A stretch of DNA of 64,000 nucleotides from the NCBI RefSeq assembly GCF_004795915.1, contig NZ_CP039253.1:2170001-2234000 (forward strand). The letters are read 5' to 3'. This stretch comes from Rhodococcus sp. PAMC28707 (lineage in GTDB: Bacteria; Actinomycetota; Actinomycetes; Mycobacteriales; Mycobacteriaceae). Below the pieces are notes generated by a model. The model ran no database searches. It was given only the letters and a program-made list of their open reading frames with translations, and was not told the origin of the DNA. A program made the translations under genes and the position numbers. Of the stretch, positions 48,501 through 59,821 are shown piece after piece. Positions within the stretch are counted from its first letter, which is position 1; each line of letters starts with the position of its first letter.

Positions 48501-49982
48501 ATGGGTAAATTTCGAATCCTCCGGCAACCGACCGCCGCTCTCGTTGCTCTTGCCTTTCCGCTGGTAGCCGCCGGAGCGTTCGCACTCGGCGCGGGCTACG
48601 ACCTGAGCCCCGAGGACCCGGCGCCGGCCACCGCGAACACGACAGCGGGCACACCCAGCGCCTCCACCGGCGATCCCCTGGCCACCTCGAGGAAGAGCCT
48701 GCAGCAAGCGGGGTTACCCATCAGCTTCCTGTCCGGGGGCGTCTCCCAGCTGACCGACGGCGGTAAGCAACTCAACGACGGCGTCATCGTCCTCGCCGAC
48801 GGAATAACCCAGGCTCATGACGGCACGATTCAGCTCGCCGACGGATTCGTCCAATACCGTGACGGCATCGGGCAACTCGGTGACGGTGCATCCCAGATCA
48901 GTGGCGGAGTCGATCAGCTCGTCGATCAGCTCGCCGGCTTCGGTGCTCAGCAGGGTGAGTTCACCGCAAAGCTCGAAGCCACCGCACAACAAATCGACAG
49001 CTTCCCGCACCCCGGATCCGACGCCATCTCCGGCCAGATTCGCTCGGTGATCGACACCCTCAACACCCAGGGATTCGGCCCATCGACGCTCGATCAGCTG
49101 CAGACCCTCAAAGGCGGTGCACGCCAGCTGTCCGGTGAGCTGAACGATCCATCCGGCCAATTCCTGACTGCCACCGGCCAGCTCGGTGACGCTACCGTCC
49201 AACTTCGAGACGGACTGGGCCAGCTCGACGACGGCGGCGGACAACTCCGAGCCGGAACCGACCAGTTGGTGACGGCCGTCGGCCCGGTCTCCGGAATTGT
49301 CAGCGGTATAGCGACCAACGTCCAAGAAGCAACCACCGGACTCCCGACGGCCAAGGAGCTGAACGCGGGCTCACCTGCGCCCGCTTCGGAGGCCGAGGTG
49401 ACGCAGGCAGCCGCGTCGAGCACGCCGGTGGCGCCGTATCTTGTCGCAGCGCTCGTCGCGGTCGGTGCTATCGGCGCGGTGAGCCTGGTACGGGTTCTGA
49501 GCCGCGATTCCCGCTTCCGCTGGATTGCGGCCGCGGTCGCCGTCTTCGCCGTCGGGGTGTGTGCAGCATTGGCGTTCGCGTTCACCGCGCCCGACACGGG
49601 GATCGGCGCCCTACTGGGAGCGGGTCTGTTCCTCGTCGCTTCCGCAGCCGCCTATTTAGCGGCCGCCGGCGCAGTCCAACGACTGCTCGGCAACGTCGTC
49701 GGCCAAGCTGTCAACGTCGGCCTGCTGCTCGTCCAGGTCGTGGTGTGCGGTGCTGCCTACGCGAGCAGTGCCTCGATCTGGGGCCACCTGTCGGCGTTCA
49801 TGCCGATGAGTTACACCGCGGCGGGCGCGCGTGAGATCGGATACGGGCAGATTACCTCGACAGGCTGGTTGGCAATCGGTCTGACCGTCGTTCTCCTCGC
49901 TGTCGCCGGGATCGTCTACCGAACTCTCGATACCGAACCCGGCGACAGCGAAGCGAGCAGAGAACTAGCCGACTACGCGTAG
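48501..49982 (+). CDS. Heptad-repeat membrane protein (YhgE/Pip-like)
   Basis: A 493-residue envelope protein: an N-terminal membrane helix, then a long extracytoplasmic stretch of heptad-like repeats of the type x-x-L-x-x-G ('LTDGGKQLNDGVIVLADGI', 'LRDGLGQLDDGGGQLRAGTD'), then five to six C-terminal membrane helices. This resembles the YhgE/Pip family (phage-infection-protein-like, related to ABC-2 permeases). The function is unknown in actinobacteria; envelope transport is a guess. Its end overlaps the converging monooxygenase gene by 18 bases. Confidence 0.75.
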   Translation: MGKFRILRQPTAALVALAFPLVAAGAFALGAGYDLSPEDPAPATANTTAGTPSASTGDPLATSRKSLQQAGLPISFLSGGVSQLTDGGKQLNDGVIVLADGITQAHDGTIQLADGFVQYRDGIGQLGDGASQISGGVDQLVDQLAGFGAQQGEFTAKLEATAQQIDSFPHPGSDAISGQIRSVIDTLNTQGFGPSTLDQLQTLKGGARQLSGELNDPSGQFLTATGQLGDATVQLRDGLGQLDDGGGQLRAGTDQLVTAVGPVSGIVSGIATNVQEATTGLPTAKELNAGSPAPASEAEVTQAAASSTPVAPYLVAALVAVGAIGAVSLVRVLSRDSRFRWIAAAVAVFAVGVCAALAFAFTAPDTGIGALLGAGLFLVASAAAYLAAAGAVQRLLGNVVGQAVNVGLLLVQVVVCGAAYASSASIWGHLSAFMPMSYTAAGAREIGYGQITSTGWLAIGLTVVLLAVAGIVYRTLDTEPGDSEASRELADYA

Positions 49983-50261
49983 CGGGTGAATGGACGGCGC
50001 ACTGGCGAGGTGCGCACCGAAGTCGCCCAGCGCCTTCTGCAGGTGGGGTGTTTGCATGTGCGCGTCGAGGTCCTCTTGCGATCCCCACACCTCGATGGTG
50101 ACGAAAGTGCCCGGCTCGGAGGCTGACTCGAACAATTCGTAGGAGACGTTTCCGCTCTCCTTCGCCGACTCTTCGGCCAGCGTTGCCAGACCTGTTCGTA
50201 TGGCATCGACCGACTCCGGCTTGGCGGTGATGGTGGCAACAACCTTCAGCTCACTGGGCAT
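49965..50261 (-). CDS. Putative quinol/antibiotic biosynthesis monooxygenase (ABM domain)
   Basis: A 98-residue single-domain protein of the ABM/YgiN type: 'LKVVATITAKPESVDAIR', 'GNVSYELFESASEPGTFV', 'EVWGSQEDLDAHMQTPHLQK'. Such dimeric barrels oxidise quinols or detoxify reactive compounds without a cofactor. The ATG at 50261 is preferred because GAGAGGA lies just upstream; the longer frame has no site. It is divergent from the MFS gene. Confidence 0.85.
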   Translation of the reverse strand: MPSELKVVATITAKPESVDAIRTGLATLAEESAKESGNVSYELFESASEPGTFVTIEVWGSQEDLDAHMQTPHLQKALGDFGAHLASAPSIHPLRVVG

Positions 50262-50382
50262 ACTGCGTCCTCTCGTATGTGGCACCTGACAGGCAACCAC
50301 CGAATGCGACGGTACCGTCATGTGGGTCCTCCGCATCGGCGTTGGCGAACAAAAGAAGTGATTGCGGCGGAAGAAGAGATCC

Positions 50383-51921
50383 ATGACCGGCGACCCCCCG
50401 AAGGCAACCCGTAAGGATTGGCTCGGACTGAGTGTTCTCGTAATCCCGATCCTGCTGGTCTCGATGGACATGTCGGTGCTCTACCTGGCGCTTCCTTTCA
50501 TGACCGCGGACCTGGAACCGAGCAGCAACCAAACACTGTGGATTCTCGACCTGTACGGCTTCCTTCTCGCTGGCCTGCTCATCACGATGGGTTCTGTCGG
50601 TGACCGGATCGGCCGTCGCAGACTTCTGATGATCGGCGCGGTCGTTTTCGGCGCCGCATCGCTGCTCGCAGCTTTCTCGACGTCACCCGAGATGCTCCTT
50701 CTCGCGCGAGCACTTCTGGGCATCGGCGGAGCTACCATTGCGCCGAGCACACTATCGTTGATACGCAACATGTTTCACGACCCGGGTCAACGTAAGGAAG
50801 CGATCGGACTGTGGACCGCCGGGTTCGCCGGGGGCGGCGCCCTCGGTCCCGTCATCGGTGGGGCGTTGCTCGAGCACTTCTGGTGGGGCTCGGTGTTTCT
50901 GATCAACATTCCGATCATGGTCGTCCTGCTCATCTCGGCGCCGCTGTTGGTGTCGGAGTTCAAGGATCCCGATCCGGGCCGCTTCGACCCGCTCAGCGTC
51001 GTACTCTCGATCGCGTCGATGCTCGTGATCGTCTACGCAATCAAGCACGGCGCCCAGGACGGAGTCGACGCTACGACGATCACCACAGCTACCGTCGGAA
51101 TTGTTCTGGGCTTGTTGTTCCTACGAAGGCAACTGCGCGGGCGCGACCCACTCATCGACATCACCCTGTTCGCCGAACGTGCCTTCAGCGCAGCAGTACT
51201 CGTTCAATTCCTGGTGATCTTCGCGCTCACCGGATTCAGTCTGTTCGCCTCGCAGTATCTGCAGCTGATCGTGGGGCTCGGTCCACTGGAGGCGGGTCTG
51301 TGGCTGCTGATCCCCGCGATCGCAGCCGGAACCGGGGCGGTACTCGCGCCGAGCCTGAGCAAGATCGTTTCGACCGGAGCCATCATCGCCGGCGGACTCG
51401 CCTCGATCGCCTGCGGCGCCGCGGTAATGGCGTTCATCCAACCCGATTCCGGACTGCCGCTACTGGTGGTGGGCATGTCCCTGCTGGCGCTCGGAGTCGG
51501 TGCATCTTCGACGCTCAACTCCGACATCGTCCTCACCGCTGCGGCACCGGAGAAAGCCGGTGCCGCCTCGGCACTGTCGGAGACCGGCGCCGAACTCGGC
51601 GGCGCCGTCGGTATCGCCATCCTCGGAACGATCGGATCTACCGTCTACCGACACCGACTCGAGGACAACCTGCCCCCCGATACCCCACCGGACATAGCCG
51701 GGCCGGCGTCCGAGACCGTCGGCGGAGGCATGACCGTTGCCGACTACCTTCCGCCACCACTGGATTCGGCACTGCGAGACATCGCGGCAGCAGGGTTCGT
51801 CGACGGACTCACCCTCGCCGCCACCTGGAGTGCACTAGGGATGGGTGCAGCGGCGATCGTGGTCCATCTCCTCCTGCGGACCCGGCCGACCGGAATCGAA
51901 GCCGGACCTTCTCAGGCCTGA
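50383..51921 (+). CDS. MFS drug exporter (DHA2, 14-helix type)
   Basis: A 512-residue permease of the EmrB/QacA type. Motif C is seen in 'AGFAGGGALGPVIGGALLE', and the loop 'GSVGDRIGRRRLLMIGA' is standard. Fourteen membrane helices can be counted. It probably exports toxic organic cations. ATG at 50383 has GAAGAAGAGA upstream. The 3' end overlaps the converging cutinase gene by ten bases. Confidence 0.88.
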   Translation: MTGDPPKATRKDWLGLSVLVIPILLVSMDMSVLYLALPFMTADLEPSSNQTLWILDLYGFLLAGLLITMGSVGDRIGRRRLLMIGAVVFGAASLLAAFSTSPEMLLLARALLGIGGATIAPSTLSLIRNMFHDPGQRKEAIGLWTAGFAGGGALGPVIGGALLEHFWWGSVFLINIPIMVVLLISAPLLVSEFKDPDPGRFDPLSVVLSIASMLVIVYAIKHGAQDGVDATTITTATVGIVLGLLFLRRQLRGRDPLIDITLFAERAFSAAVLVQFLVIFALTGFSLFASQYLQLIVGLGPLEAGLWLLIPAIAAGTGAVLAPSLSKIVSTGAIIAGGLASIACGAAVMAFIQPDSGLPLLVVGMSLLALGVGASSTLNSDIVLTAAAPEKAGAASALSETGAELGGAVGIAILGTIGSTVYRHRLEDNLPPDTPPDIAGPASETVGGGMTVADYLPPPLDSALRDIAAAGFVDGLTLAATWSALGMGAAAIVVHLLLRTRPTGIEAGPSQA

Positions 51922-52823
51922 TCGAGCAGATAGTTCGCCAACCACGACGTTGCACTCGTTCCACTGCTGTCGACCGCATAGCTTCCGTATTCCTGATGGA
52001 TCCCGGAACGGTAGAACGCGTCGATTTCGCGTCGACGCTGCTCGTTCGCCTGATCGGTCAGCTGACCTTGCAGTACCGGAAGCCCGCCCGCTGCCGACAG
52101 ATCGCCGATGAGAATCTGCGCCTCCTGCTGCGCCTTCGCGACCACATCGGGGTTCGGATCGGAAGAGACCGCAAGGAAGCCTGCCAACCGGGAAATGTAA
52201 TCGTCCTTGGGTGTCGAGCAGTACAGATCACCGATTGCGCAGAAGGTCTTCACCACTGGACTGACGAAACCGAACCCTCCGACGCGCGGGCCACCTACAC
52301 CGGTACCGACGACCTCGGGGCCGACCAGTGCATCAGCGTCGGAACGCTTCGGGTCGGAGATGAGGCCGACCGCGACGACCCGATTCGCAGGCACGACGCC
52401 GAAGCCCGTTCCGATCGACGCAGCGAGATCGCCTGCAGCGTCGGCACCCTGGCTGTAACCGATGATGCCGAGCTTCGTTGCACCGCACTGCGCGGCCATC
52501 GCTTCGAGCATTCCGCCCGCGTTCGACGTGGCGATCGCGCGAGACTCCCCGTAGACCCCACCCTCCCAAGGAAACGCGGTGGCCGGGTAAGACACGTAAT
52601 CGGTGCGAATGGACGAACTCGCGATGCGGTCGGTGACGGCAGTGAGCATGCCCGGCTTGGGTGCCGCGCCCGAACTCGTCTCCCACGTCCCCGGGATCGC
52701 GACCACGTACAGATCCGGGCAACCACCTGGATCGGCCGCCGCGGGTGCCGTCGACATGACCGACGTTCCAGCGGCGACAGCCATGACGGCTCCGACGATG
52801 GCGACGAGTTTCTTCACGCGCAT
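51912..52823 (-). CDS. Secreted cutinase-family hydrolase
   Basis: A 303-residue exported hydrolase. The signal peptide covers about residues 1-31 ('AVAAGTSVMSTAPAAA'), and the mature domain begins with 'GGCPDLYVVAIPGTWE', typical of mycobacterial culp proteins. The nucleophile Ser is in 'GIIGYSQGADAAGD', and the disulfide Cys/Asp region is 'VKTFCAIGDLYCSTP'. A C-terminal extension of about 80 residues follows. It cleaves ester bonds, probably in lipids outside the cell. Confidence 0.88.
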   Translation of the reverse strand: MRVKKLVAIVGAVMAVAAGTSVMSTAPAAADPGGCPDLYVVAIPGTWETSSGAAPKPGMLTAVTDRIASSSIRTDYVSYPATAFPWEGGVYGESRAIATSNAGGMLEAMAAQCGATKLGIIGYSQGADAAGDLAASIGTGFGVVPANRVVAVGLISDPKRSDADALVGPEVVGTGVGGPRVGGFGFVSPVVKTFCAIGDLYCSTPKDDYISRLAGFLAVSSDPNPDVVAKAQQEAQILIGDLSAAGGLPVLQGQLTDQANEQRRREIDAFYRSGIHQEYGSYAVDSSGTSATSWLANYLLDQA

Positions 52824-52953
52824 GGTTGCGGCCTCACTGCAGTAGCGGACTTTCGACTTCGAGGGTCAGGATGCCAGTCCCTGATGTCGAATTGATGCCC
52901 AATCGGTAAACGGAGGTTACCTAAAACGAGGACATCTCACCAGCGGTAACGAA

Positions 52954-53001
52954 AACGAGGTTATGGAGCGGAAAAACCTGCTTTCCGTCCATAACCTCGT
53001 T
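52954..53001 (-). terminator. Rho-independent terminator of gltBD
   Basis: On the minus strand the arms AACGAGGTTATGGA and TCCATAACCTCGTT extend inward by CGGAAA/TTTCCG (one bulged G) to a stem of 20 bp with a 7-base loop. It begins 14 bases after the gltD stop and is followed by TTTTCGTTACC. This is one of the strongest hairpins in the window. Confidence 0.88.
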
Positions 53002-53014
53002 CTGGTGCAACCGA

Positions 53015-54466
53015 TCAGCGTTGCGGCGCCTGGGTGGGGACGATAGGCGACGGGAGGGCCGTCACACCCTCGAGGAACGTATCGACGGCAGCCGCACACG
53101 AACGGCCCTCGGCGATGGCCCACACGATGAGCGACTGACCACGACCCATGTCACCGGCAACGAACACACCGGGCACGTTGGTGACCCACTCGTTCGAGCG
53201 CTTGACGTTGCCGCGCTCGTTCAGGTCCACACCGAGATCGGTCAGCAGCCCCGGCTTCTCTGGACCTACGAAGCCCATGGCAAGAAGCACCAGATCGGCC
53301 TCGAGGGTGAACTCACTGCCCTCGACCTTCTCGAACTTGCCTGCCTTGAACTCGACCTCGTGAGCTTCGAGACCGGTGACCTTGCCGTCGGCACCGACGA
53401 AACGCTCGGTGTTGACCGAGAACACTCGCTCGCCACCCTCTTCGTGAGCCGAAGCGACACGGAACATCAACGGATACAACGGCCATGGGGTGGACGTCGC
53501 ACGCTCCTCCGGCGGGCGCGCCATGATCTCGAACTGATGCACGCTCTCGGCGCCCTGACGATGCGAGGTGCCGAGGCAATCTGCACCGGTGTCACCGCCA
53601 CCGATGATCACGACCTTCTTGCCCTTCGCTGTGACGGGCGGAGCGTCGTAATCGCCCTGCTGCACATGATTTGCTCCGGGAAGGAACTCCATCGCCTGGT
53701 AGATGCCCTCGAGTTCGCGTCCCTCGATCGGCAGATCGCGCCACGCGGTAGCACCACCGGACAGAACGACGGCGTCGAACTCTGCGCGCAGTTCTTCGGC
53801 CGAGATGTCCACTCCGACATCGACACTTGTACGGAACACCGTGCCCTCGGCCTCCATCTGTGCCAGACGACGGTCGATGTGGCGCTTCTCCATCTTGAAC
53901 TCGGGGATGCCATAGCGCAGCAGTCCGCCGATACGGTCGGCCCGCTCGAACACGGTGACGGTATGTCCGGCACGCGTGAGCTGTTGCGCGGCAGCCAATC
54001 CCGCAGGCCCCGAACCGACGACGGCGATGCTCTTACCCGTCAGGAACGTCGGGTAGACCGGAGTGACCCAGCCCTCTTCGAAGGCCTTGTCGATGATCTC
54101 GACCTCGACCTGCTTGATCGTCACGGGATCCTGGTTGATTCCCAGTACACACGACGCCTCACACGGGGCGGGGCACAGTCGTCCGGTGAACTCCGGGAAG
54201 TTGTTCGTAGCGTGCAAGCGGTCGATACTCTCGCGCCAACGATCCTTGAACACCAGGTCGTTCCACTCGGGAATCAGGTTCCCCAGCGGGCAGCCGTTGT
54301 GGCAGAACGGAACACCACAGTCCATGCAGCGGCTCGCCTGCGTCTGCAAGGCTTCCTTGGGGAAGTCCTCGTAGACCTCTTTCCAGTCCATCAGCCGTAG
54401 GTCGACGGGTCGACGCTTCGGCAGTTCACGAACCGTGTGCTTCAAAAATCCCTGTGGGTCACCCAC
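53015..54466 (-). CDS. gltD: Glutamate synthase small subunit
   Basis: A 483-residue NADPH-dependent subunit. The N-terminal [4Fe-4S] binding region is '[20 protein letters not shown]', followed by the FAD site '[20 protein letters not shown]' and the NADPH site '[20 protein letters not shown]'. It passes electrons from NADPH to GltB for glutamate formation from glutamine and 2-oxoglutarate. Its GTG start overlaps the gltB stop by eight bases, so the subunits are translationally coupled. Confidence 0.96.
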   Translation of the reverse strand: MGDPQGFLKHTVRELPKRRPVDLRLMDWKEVYEDFPKEALQTQASRCMDCGVPFCHNGCPLGNLIPEWNDLVFKDRWRESIDRLHATNNFPEFTGRLCPAPCEASCVLGINQDPVTIKQVEVEIIDKAFEEGWVTPVYPTFLTGKSIAVVGSGPAGLAAAQQLTRAGHTVTVFERADRIGGLLRYGIPEFKMEKRHIDRRLAQMEAEGTVFRTSVDVGVDISAEELRAEFDAVVLSGGATAWRDLPIEGRELEGIYQAMEFLPGANHVQQGDYDAPPVTAKGKKVVIIGGGDTGADCLGTSHRQGAESVHQFEIMARPPEERATSTPWPLYPLMFRVASAHEEGGERVFSVNTERFVGADGKVTGLEAHEVEFKAGKFEKVEGSEFTLEADLVLLAMGFVGPEKPGLLTDLGVDLNERGNVKRSNEWVTNVPGVFVAGDMGRGQSLIVWAIAEGRSCAAAVDTFLEGVTALPSPIVPTQAPQR

Positions 54467-57400
54467 GAGCTGCCTCCATGATCGCTTCGTCCACGTCCGC
54501 GCCGTTCTTCTCGGCTTCGGAGATGGCCAGCAGTACCTTCTTGTAGTCGCGCGGCATGACCTTCACGAAATGGTTCACCTGCTGTGACCAATCGTTGAGG
54601 ATTCGCTCTGCAACTTCGGATCCCGTTTCCTCGTGATGACGGGTGACGATGTCTTTCAACCAGATGAACTCGTCGCCTTCGATGTCCTCGATATCGACCA
54701 GCTCGGTGTTCAGGTTCGCCTCGAACGTCTTCACCGGGTCGAAGACGAATGCGACGCCGCCGGACATGCCGGCACCGAAGTTCCGACCCGTCTCGCCGAG
54801 GACGACGACCTTGCCACCGGTCATGTACTCGCAACCATGGTCGCCGACACCCTCTACGACGGCCACCGCACCGGAGTTACGTACTGCGAAGCGCTCCCCG
54901 ACGACGCCTCGGATGAGGGCTTCACCATTGGTGGCACCGAACAGGAAGACGTTGCCGCCGATGATGTTGTCCTCGGCGACGAAACCCTTGGGGGCATCGA
55001 GCGAGGGCCGCATGACGATTCGTCCACCGGAAAGACCTTTGCCGACGAAGTCGTTGGCGTCACCGTGGAGGCGAAGTGTCATTCCGGCAGGCACGAAGGC
55101 GCCGAAGCTGTTACCGGCCGAGCCGGTGAAGGTGATGTCGATGGTGTCCTCGGGCAGGCCGACGCCGCCGTACGCCTTGGTCACCTCATGACCCAACATC
55201 GTGCCGACCGTGCGGTTGACGTTGGTGATCTTCGAGGAGAATGACACCTTCTCGCCCTTGTCCAGAGCATTCCGACTCTGCACGATGAGCTGCTGGTCGA
55301 GTGCCTTGTCGAGGCCATGATCCTGGGTACCGGTGTTGTAGAGGTCCTGGTTCATGAACGCCGACTCGACCTCGTCGAGAATCGGCGACAAGTCGAGCTT
55401 GGATGCCTTCCACGCGTCCTTCGCTGCGGTGGTATCCAGTAGCGCCACCTGGCCGACGGCCTCGTTGAGGGTGCGGAATCCGAGCTCGGCCATCAGCTCG
55501 CGAACTTCCTCGGCGATGAACATGAAGAAGTTCTCCACGAACTCCGGCTGACCGGCAAAACGCTTGCGCAACAGCGGGTTCTGCGTGGCGACACCGACCG
55601 GGCACGTATCGAGGTGGCACACGCGCATCATGATGCATCCCGTCACGACGAGAGGAGCGGTTGCGAAACCGAACTCCTCACCACCGAGCAGAGCGGCAAC
55701 CATCACGTCGCGTCCGGTCTTGAGCTGTCCGTCGACCTGGACGACGATGCGATCACGAAGACCGTTGAGCAGCAACGTCTGCTGTGTCTCGGCCAAACCG
55801 AGTTCCCACGGCCCGCCCGCATGCTTGACAGATGTCAGCGGCGTTGCGCCGGTACCGCCATCATGACCCGAGATGAGAACCACATCTGCGTGCGCCTTGG
55901 AGACGCCCGCTGCGACCGTGCCGACGCCGAGTTCAGAGACGAGCTTGACGTGAATGCGCGCCTGCGGGTTGGCGTTCTTCAGATCATGGATCAGCTGCGC
56001 CAGGTCCTCGATCGAATAGATATCGTGGTGCGGCGGAGGCGAAATCAAGCCGACACCCGGCGTCGAGTGCCGAACCTCGGCAACCCACGGATACACCTTG
56101 TGCGCCGGAAGCTGGCCACCCTCACCAGGCTTCGCCCCCTGGGCCATTTTGATCTGAATATCGGTGCAGTTGGTCAAGTAATGCGAGGTGACACCGAAGC
56201 GTCCCGACGCGACCTGCTTGATCGCACTGCGTCGCCAGTCACCGTTCTCGTCGGGCTCGAAACGCGAGACATCTTCCCCGCCTTCACCCGAATTGGAGCG
56301 GGCACCGAGGCGGTTCATTGCGATCGCCAAGGTTTCGTGCGCCTCGGCGGAGATGGAACCGTAGCTCATCGCGCCCGTCGAGAAGCGCTTGACGATCTCC
56401 GAAGCCGGTTCGACCTCGTCGATCGAAATCGACTGCCGATCTTCGGTTTTGAAGCGGAAGAGTCCACGCAGCGATGCCAACCGCTCCGACTGATCGTCGA
56501 CCATCTTCGTGTATTCCTTGAAGACGTCGTACTGGCCGGTGCGAGTGGAGTGCTGCAGCTTGAACACGGTGTCCGGGTTGAAGAGGTGGTACTCCCCTTC
56601 ACGACGCCACTGATACTCGCCACCCGTCTCGAGCTCACGGTGCGCGCGCTCGTGCCGGTTGGTGAGATAGGCGATGCCGTGACGCGTCTGCACATCAGCG
56701 GCGATCTGGTCGAGATCGATACCACCGAGCTGACTGTTGAGTCCGGTGAAGTACTCGTCCACCAGGGCCTGCGAGAGGCCGATCACCTGGAACAGTTGCG
56801 CACCGGTGTACGACGCCAATGTCGAGATGCCCATCTTGGACATCACCTTCAGGACACCTTTGCCTGCCGCCTTGATGTAGTTGGCGACGGCCTTGTCGAG
56901 CTCGATATCGGCGAGGGCATCGCGCTCGATCATGTCCTCGATCGACTCGAACGCCATGTACGGATTGACCGCTGCCGCACCGAAACCGACGAGAAGCGCC
57001 ATGTGGTGCACCTCGCGGGCATCACCGGACTCGATGATCAAGCCGACCTTGGTGCGGGTCTTCTCGCGGACCAAGTGCTGATGAACCGCGGAGGTCAGCA
57101 GCAGCGACGGGATCGGCGCGAGCTTCTCGCTGGATTCGCGATCGGAGAGCACGACGATCCGCGCTCCGCCGGAAATCGCCGCGGACACCTGCGCCCGAAT
57201 CGCCTCGAGTGACTGCCGAAGCCCCTCGCCGCCCTCGGCCACCGGATACAGGCCGCGCACGACCACCGAACGCAGACCTTCCTGCGTACCGTCGTCGTTG
57301 ATGTGGATCAGCTTGGACAGGTCGTCGTTGTGCAGGATCGGCGTCGGGAGCACGATCTGCTTGCACGCGTCGGCGCCCGGGTCGAGCAGGTCACCCTCGG

Positions 57401-59048
57401 GTCCGATGGTGCCGCCGAGGCTCGTGACGATTTCCTCACGGATCGCGTCGAGCGGCGGGTTGGTGACCTGCGCAAACAGCTGCGAAAAGTAGTCGAACAG
57501 CATCCGCGGGCGGGCAGAGAGAACCGCAATCGGAGTATCGGTACCCATCGAGCCGATCGCCTCGGCTCCGGTCTTCGCCATCGGCGAGAGAAGAACGCTC
57601 AGTTCCTCGGTGGTGTACCCGAAGATCTGCTGACGGATCAGAACGCGATCGTGCGGCATGTGCACATGCGGGCGGTCGGGCAGATCGTCGATCTCGGTGA
57701 GACCGTCGTCGAGCCATTGCTGGTACGGGTGCTCAGCAGCGAGCTCGTCCTTGATCTCGTCGTCGGAGACGATGCGACCCTGAGCAGTGTCCACGAGGAA
57801 CATCCGTCCGGGCTGGAGCCGAACCTTGCTGATGACCTTCGCCGGATCGATGTCGAGCACGCCGACCTCGGACGCCATGATGACGAGACCGTCGTCGGTG
57901 ACCCACAGCCGGCTCGGGCGCAGACCGTTGCGATCCAGCACTGCTCCGATGAGGGTGCCATCGGTGAAGCACACCGAGGCCGGTCCGTCCCAGGGCTCCA
58001 TCAGCGAAGAGTGGTACTGGTAGAACGCACGACGGGCCGGATCCATGCTCTCGTGACGCTCCCAGGCCTCGGGGATCATCATGAGCACGGCATGCGGAAG
58101 ACTGCGGCCGCCGAGGTGCAACAGTTCCAGTACTTCGTCGAAACGAGCTGTGTCACTTGCACCGTGGGTGACGACGGGGAAGATTTTCTTCAGCGCGTCG
58201 GGACCACCGAAGACGTCGGAGGTGATGAGAGCCTCGCGGGCGCGCATCCAGTTCTCGTTGCCGGTCGCGGTGTTGATCTCACCGTTGTGTGCGACGCGAC
58301 GGAACGGGTGCGCCAGCGGCCACGAGGGGAACGTGTTTGTCGAGAATCGTGAGTGCACGAGCCCGAGTGCGCTTTCGACACGATCATCCTGCAGATCGAT
58401 GTAGAAGCCCTTGAGCTGAGGGGTCGTCAACATGCCCTTGTAGACGAACGTCTGCGAGGACAGGGACGGGAAGTACACGGTCTCGCGGCCGGGGCCGCCT
58501 TTGCCGGGTCCCTGTTCGCCGAGTTCGTGCTCGACGCGCTTGCGGATGACGAATGCGCGGCGCTCGAGATCCATATCCGTAACGGAGGAATCGGAAGAGC
58601 CGAAGAACAACTGACGGAACGTGGGCATCGCATCTCGCGCGAGCGCCCCGAGAGAGGAGTCGTCGGTGGGAACATCACGCCAGCCCAGGACGGTCAGACC
58701 CTCGTTCTCGACGATCTTCTCGACGTCCTCGCACGCACGAGCGGCATCGACTTTGCCTTGTGGCAGAAAAGCGATTCCGGTGGCATACGCGCCCGCGGCG
58801 GGCAGTTCGAAATCGACGACGGCTCGGAAGAATGCGTCCGGTACCTGGATGAGAATTCCAGCGCCGTCACCGGTGTTGGGTTCGGAGCCGGCGGCGCCCC
58901 GATGCTCGAGATTGACCAGCGCAGTGATGGCCTTTTCGACGATGTCACGGCTACGGCGACCGTGAATGTCCACCACGAACGCCACTCCACAGGAGTCATG
59001 CTCGTTACGGGGATCATAGAGGCCTTGCGGGCCCGGAGTGTGCTTCAT
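54459..59048 (-). CDS. gltB: Glutamate synthase large subunit
   Basis: A 1529-residue subunit. After a 19-residue propeptide the catalytic Cys20 begins the amidotransferase domain ('[17 protein letters not shown]'). The central and FMN domains follow with '[20 protein letters not shown]' and '[15 protein letters not shown]', the [3Fe-4S] motif '[15 protein letters not shown]' lies late, and a GXGXG beta-helix forms the end ('[13 protein letters not shown]'). The ATG at 59048 is chosen because it gives the standard short propeptide and GAAGG lies six bases upstream; longer frames are not supported. Confidence 0.96.
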   Translation of the reverse strand: MKHTPGPQGLYDPRNEHDSCGVAFVVDIHGRRSRDIVEKAITALVNLEHRGAAGSEPNTGDGAGILIQVPDAFFRAVVDFELPAAGAYATGIAFLPQGKVDAARACEDVEKIVENEGLTVLGWRDVPTDDSSLGALARDAMPTFRQLFFGSSDSSVTDMDLERRAFVIRKRVEHELGEQGPGKGGPGRETVYFPSLSSQTFVYKGMLTTPQLKGFYIDLQDDRVESALGLVHSRFSTNTFPSWPLAHPFRRVAHNGEINTATGNENWMRAREALITSDVFGGPDALKKIFPVVTHGASDTARFDEVLELLHLGGRSLPHAVLMMIPEAWERHESMDPARRAFYQYHSSLMEPWDGPASVCFTDGTLIGAVLDRNGLRPSRLWVTDDGLVIMASEVGVLDIDPAKVISKVRLQPGRMFLVDTAQGRIVSDDEIKDELAAEHPYQQWLDDGLTEIDDLPDRPHVHMPHDRVLIRQQIFGYTTEELSVLLSPMAKTGAEAIGSMGTDTPIAVLSARPRMLFDYFSQLFAQVTNPPLDAIREEIVTSLGGTIGPEGDLLDPGADACKQIVLPTPILHNDDLSKLIHINDDGTQEGLRSVVVRGLYPVAEGGEGLRQSLEAIRAQVSAAISGGARIVVLSDRESSEKLAPIPSLLLTSAVHQHLVREKTRTKVGLIIESGDAREVHHMALLVGFGAAAVNPYMAFESIEDMIERDALADIELDKAVANYIKAAGKGVLKVMSKMGISTLASYTGAQLFQVIGLSQALVDEYFTGLNSQLGGIDLDQIAADVQTRHGIAYLTNRHERAHRELETGGEYQWRREGEYHLFNPDTVFKLQHSTRTGQYDVFKEYTKMVDDQSERLASLRGLFRFKTEDRQSISIDEVEPASEIVKRFSTGAMSYGSISAEAHETLAIAMNRLGARSNSGEGGEDVSRFEPDENGDWRRSAIKQVASGRFGVTSHYLTNCTDIQIKMAQGAKPGEGGQLPAHKVYPWVAEVRHSTPGVGLISPPPHHDIYSIEDLAQLIHDLKNANPQARIHVKLVSELGVGTVAAGVSKAHADVVLISGHDGGTGATPLTSVKHAGGPWELGLAETQQTLLLNGLRDRIVVQVDGQLKTGRDVMVAALLGGEEFGFATAPLVVTGCIMMRVCHLDTCPVGVATQNPLLRKRFAGQPEFVENFFMFIAEEVRELMAELGFRTLNEAVGQVALLDTTAAKDAWKASKLDLSPILDEVESAFMNQDLYNTGTQDHGLDKALDQQLIVQSRNALDKGEKVSFSSKITNVNRTVGTMLGHEVTKAYGGVGLPEDTIDITFTGSAGNSFGAFVPAGMTLRLHGDANDFVGKGLSGGRIVMRPSLDAPKGFVAEDNIIGGNVFLFGATNGEALIRGVVGERFAVRNSGAVAVVEGVGDHGCEYMTGGKVVVLGETGRNFGAGMSGGVAFVFDPVKTFEANLNTELVDIEDIEGDEFIWLKDIVTRHHEETGSEVAERILNDWSQQVNHFVKVMPRDYKKVLLAISEAEKNGADVDEAIMEAARG

Positions 59049-59821
59049 ACCTAGCCTTCGGATAAGTCCAGCTTTCAAGTACGCCAGAGCGGCTCGGCAC
59101 AGATCACCGGCCGTCGCGGACGGCTGTTGGGTGCCGTTCGCCGTTGAAGCAGCACCCCCGAGCGTCGGTCCTTGCCTACCGTCGAGCAGATCAGCTCGGG
59201 GGCACACGCAAGCCTCGTTCGGGTGGATCGGCCGTTTGTACGCCGGTCCAATGACAAACGATAAATCAGTACCCAGGTAACACTGCAAATAAGGTTAACC
59301 TATTAACGCCCTCGAGCTGGGGTTCGCAAAATTTTTTCAAGACCATTTCGACCCCCGCGCTTCGCTTTTGCACGCGAGAAGCAACTCGAGAGCGGCGATG
59401 CCCGGAATTCACATCGGGCGCACAATCCGGGTGTCACCTAAGGACATCGGGAAACAACGTCGGTGTAATTCGTAACCGCGGTTCGGCGGAAGTGCGCCCG
59501 GTGAGCCCAGGGCGGGCGCCCGCAGTGCGGGCGAAAGCCGGATTGCACTCGGCGAACAGTGCATTGGGCATCGACTAGCCCGAAACCTGACATTCGGATC
59601 CGGTCTTCACCGCGGTGCCGCGGCCAAGGGAAACAGTCCAACTCGAACTGGACCGACTTACTGTGCTAGGTCGAATTATCGCAGCTCAAAGGGTCCAGCG
59701 CCGGGCGCTGCGGGGCTAGGGTGAGGACAACGGAAGCGTCATCTCCAGTGTTTTGCTGTGTTTGTGAGCACAGCGCCGACGCTGCCATCCGGGTGGGCAG
59801 GTAACAGAAGGGAACGGATTT
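59049..59821. other. Long divergent intergenic region, gltB and betaine-transporter promoters
   Basis: No convincing gene is seen in these 773 bases. A 10-bp palindrome AGGTTAACCT (59292-59301) lies about 240 bases upstream of gltB in an AT-richer stretch that probably holds the gltBD promoter. I looked for a GlnR box (gTnAC-n6-GaAAC) and found no good match. The part 59517-59710 is rich in hairpins and is listed separately. AGAAGGGA before 59822 is the ribosome-binding site of the transporter. Confidence 0.6.
59517..59710. other. Cluster of hairpins, possible structured leader RNA
   Basis: Perfect or near-perfect hairpins follow closely: CGCCCGC-AGT-GCGGGCG (59517-59533), TGCACT/AGTGCA (59544-59563), GTCCA/TGGAC (59636-59653) and CAGCGCC-G-GGCGCTG (59696-59710), with CCGCGGTGCCGCGG (59610-59623) between. 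The last ends 111 bases before the BCCT transporter start. It might be a structured 5' leader or small RNA; I do not recognise a known riboswitch. Confidence 0.4.

Noticed and set aside
59049..59320. GlnR or AmtR operator upstream of gltB
   Set aside because: GTAAC-like halves occur, but no second half at the right spacing was found.
59438..59641. 67-codon minus-strand frame upstream of gltB
   Set aside because: No ribosome-binding site, no family resemblance; it runs through the hairpin cluster.
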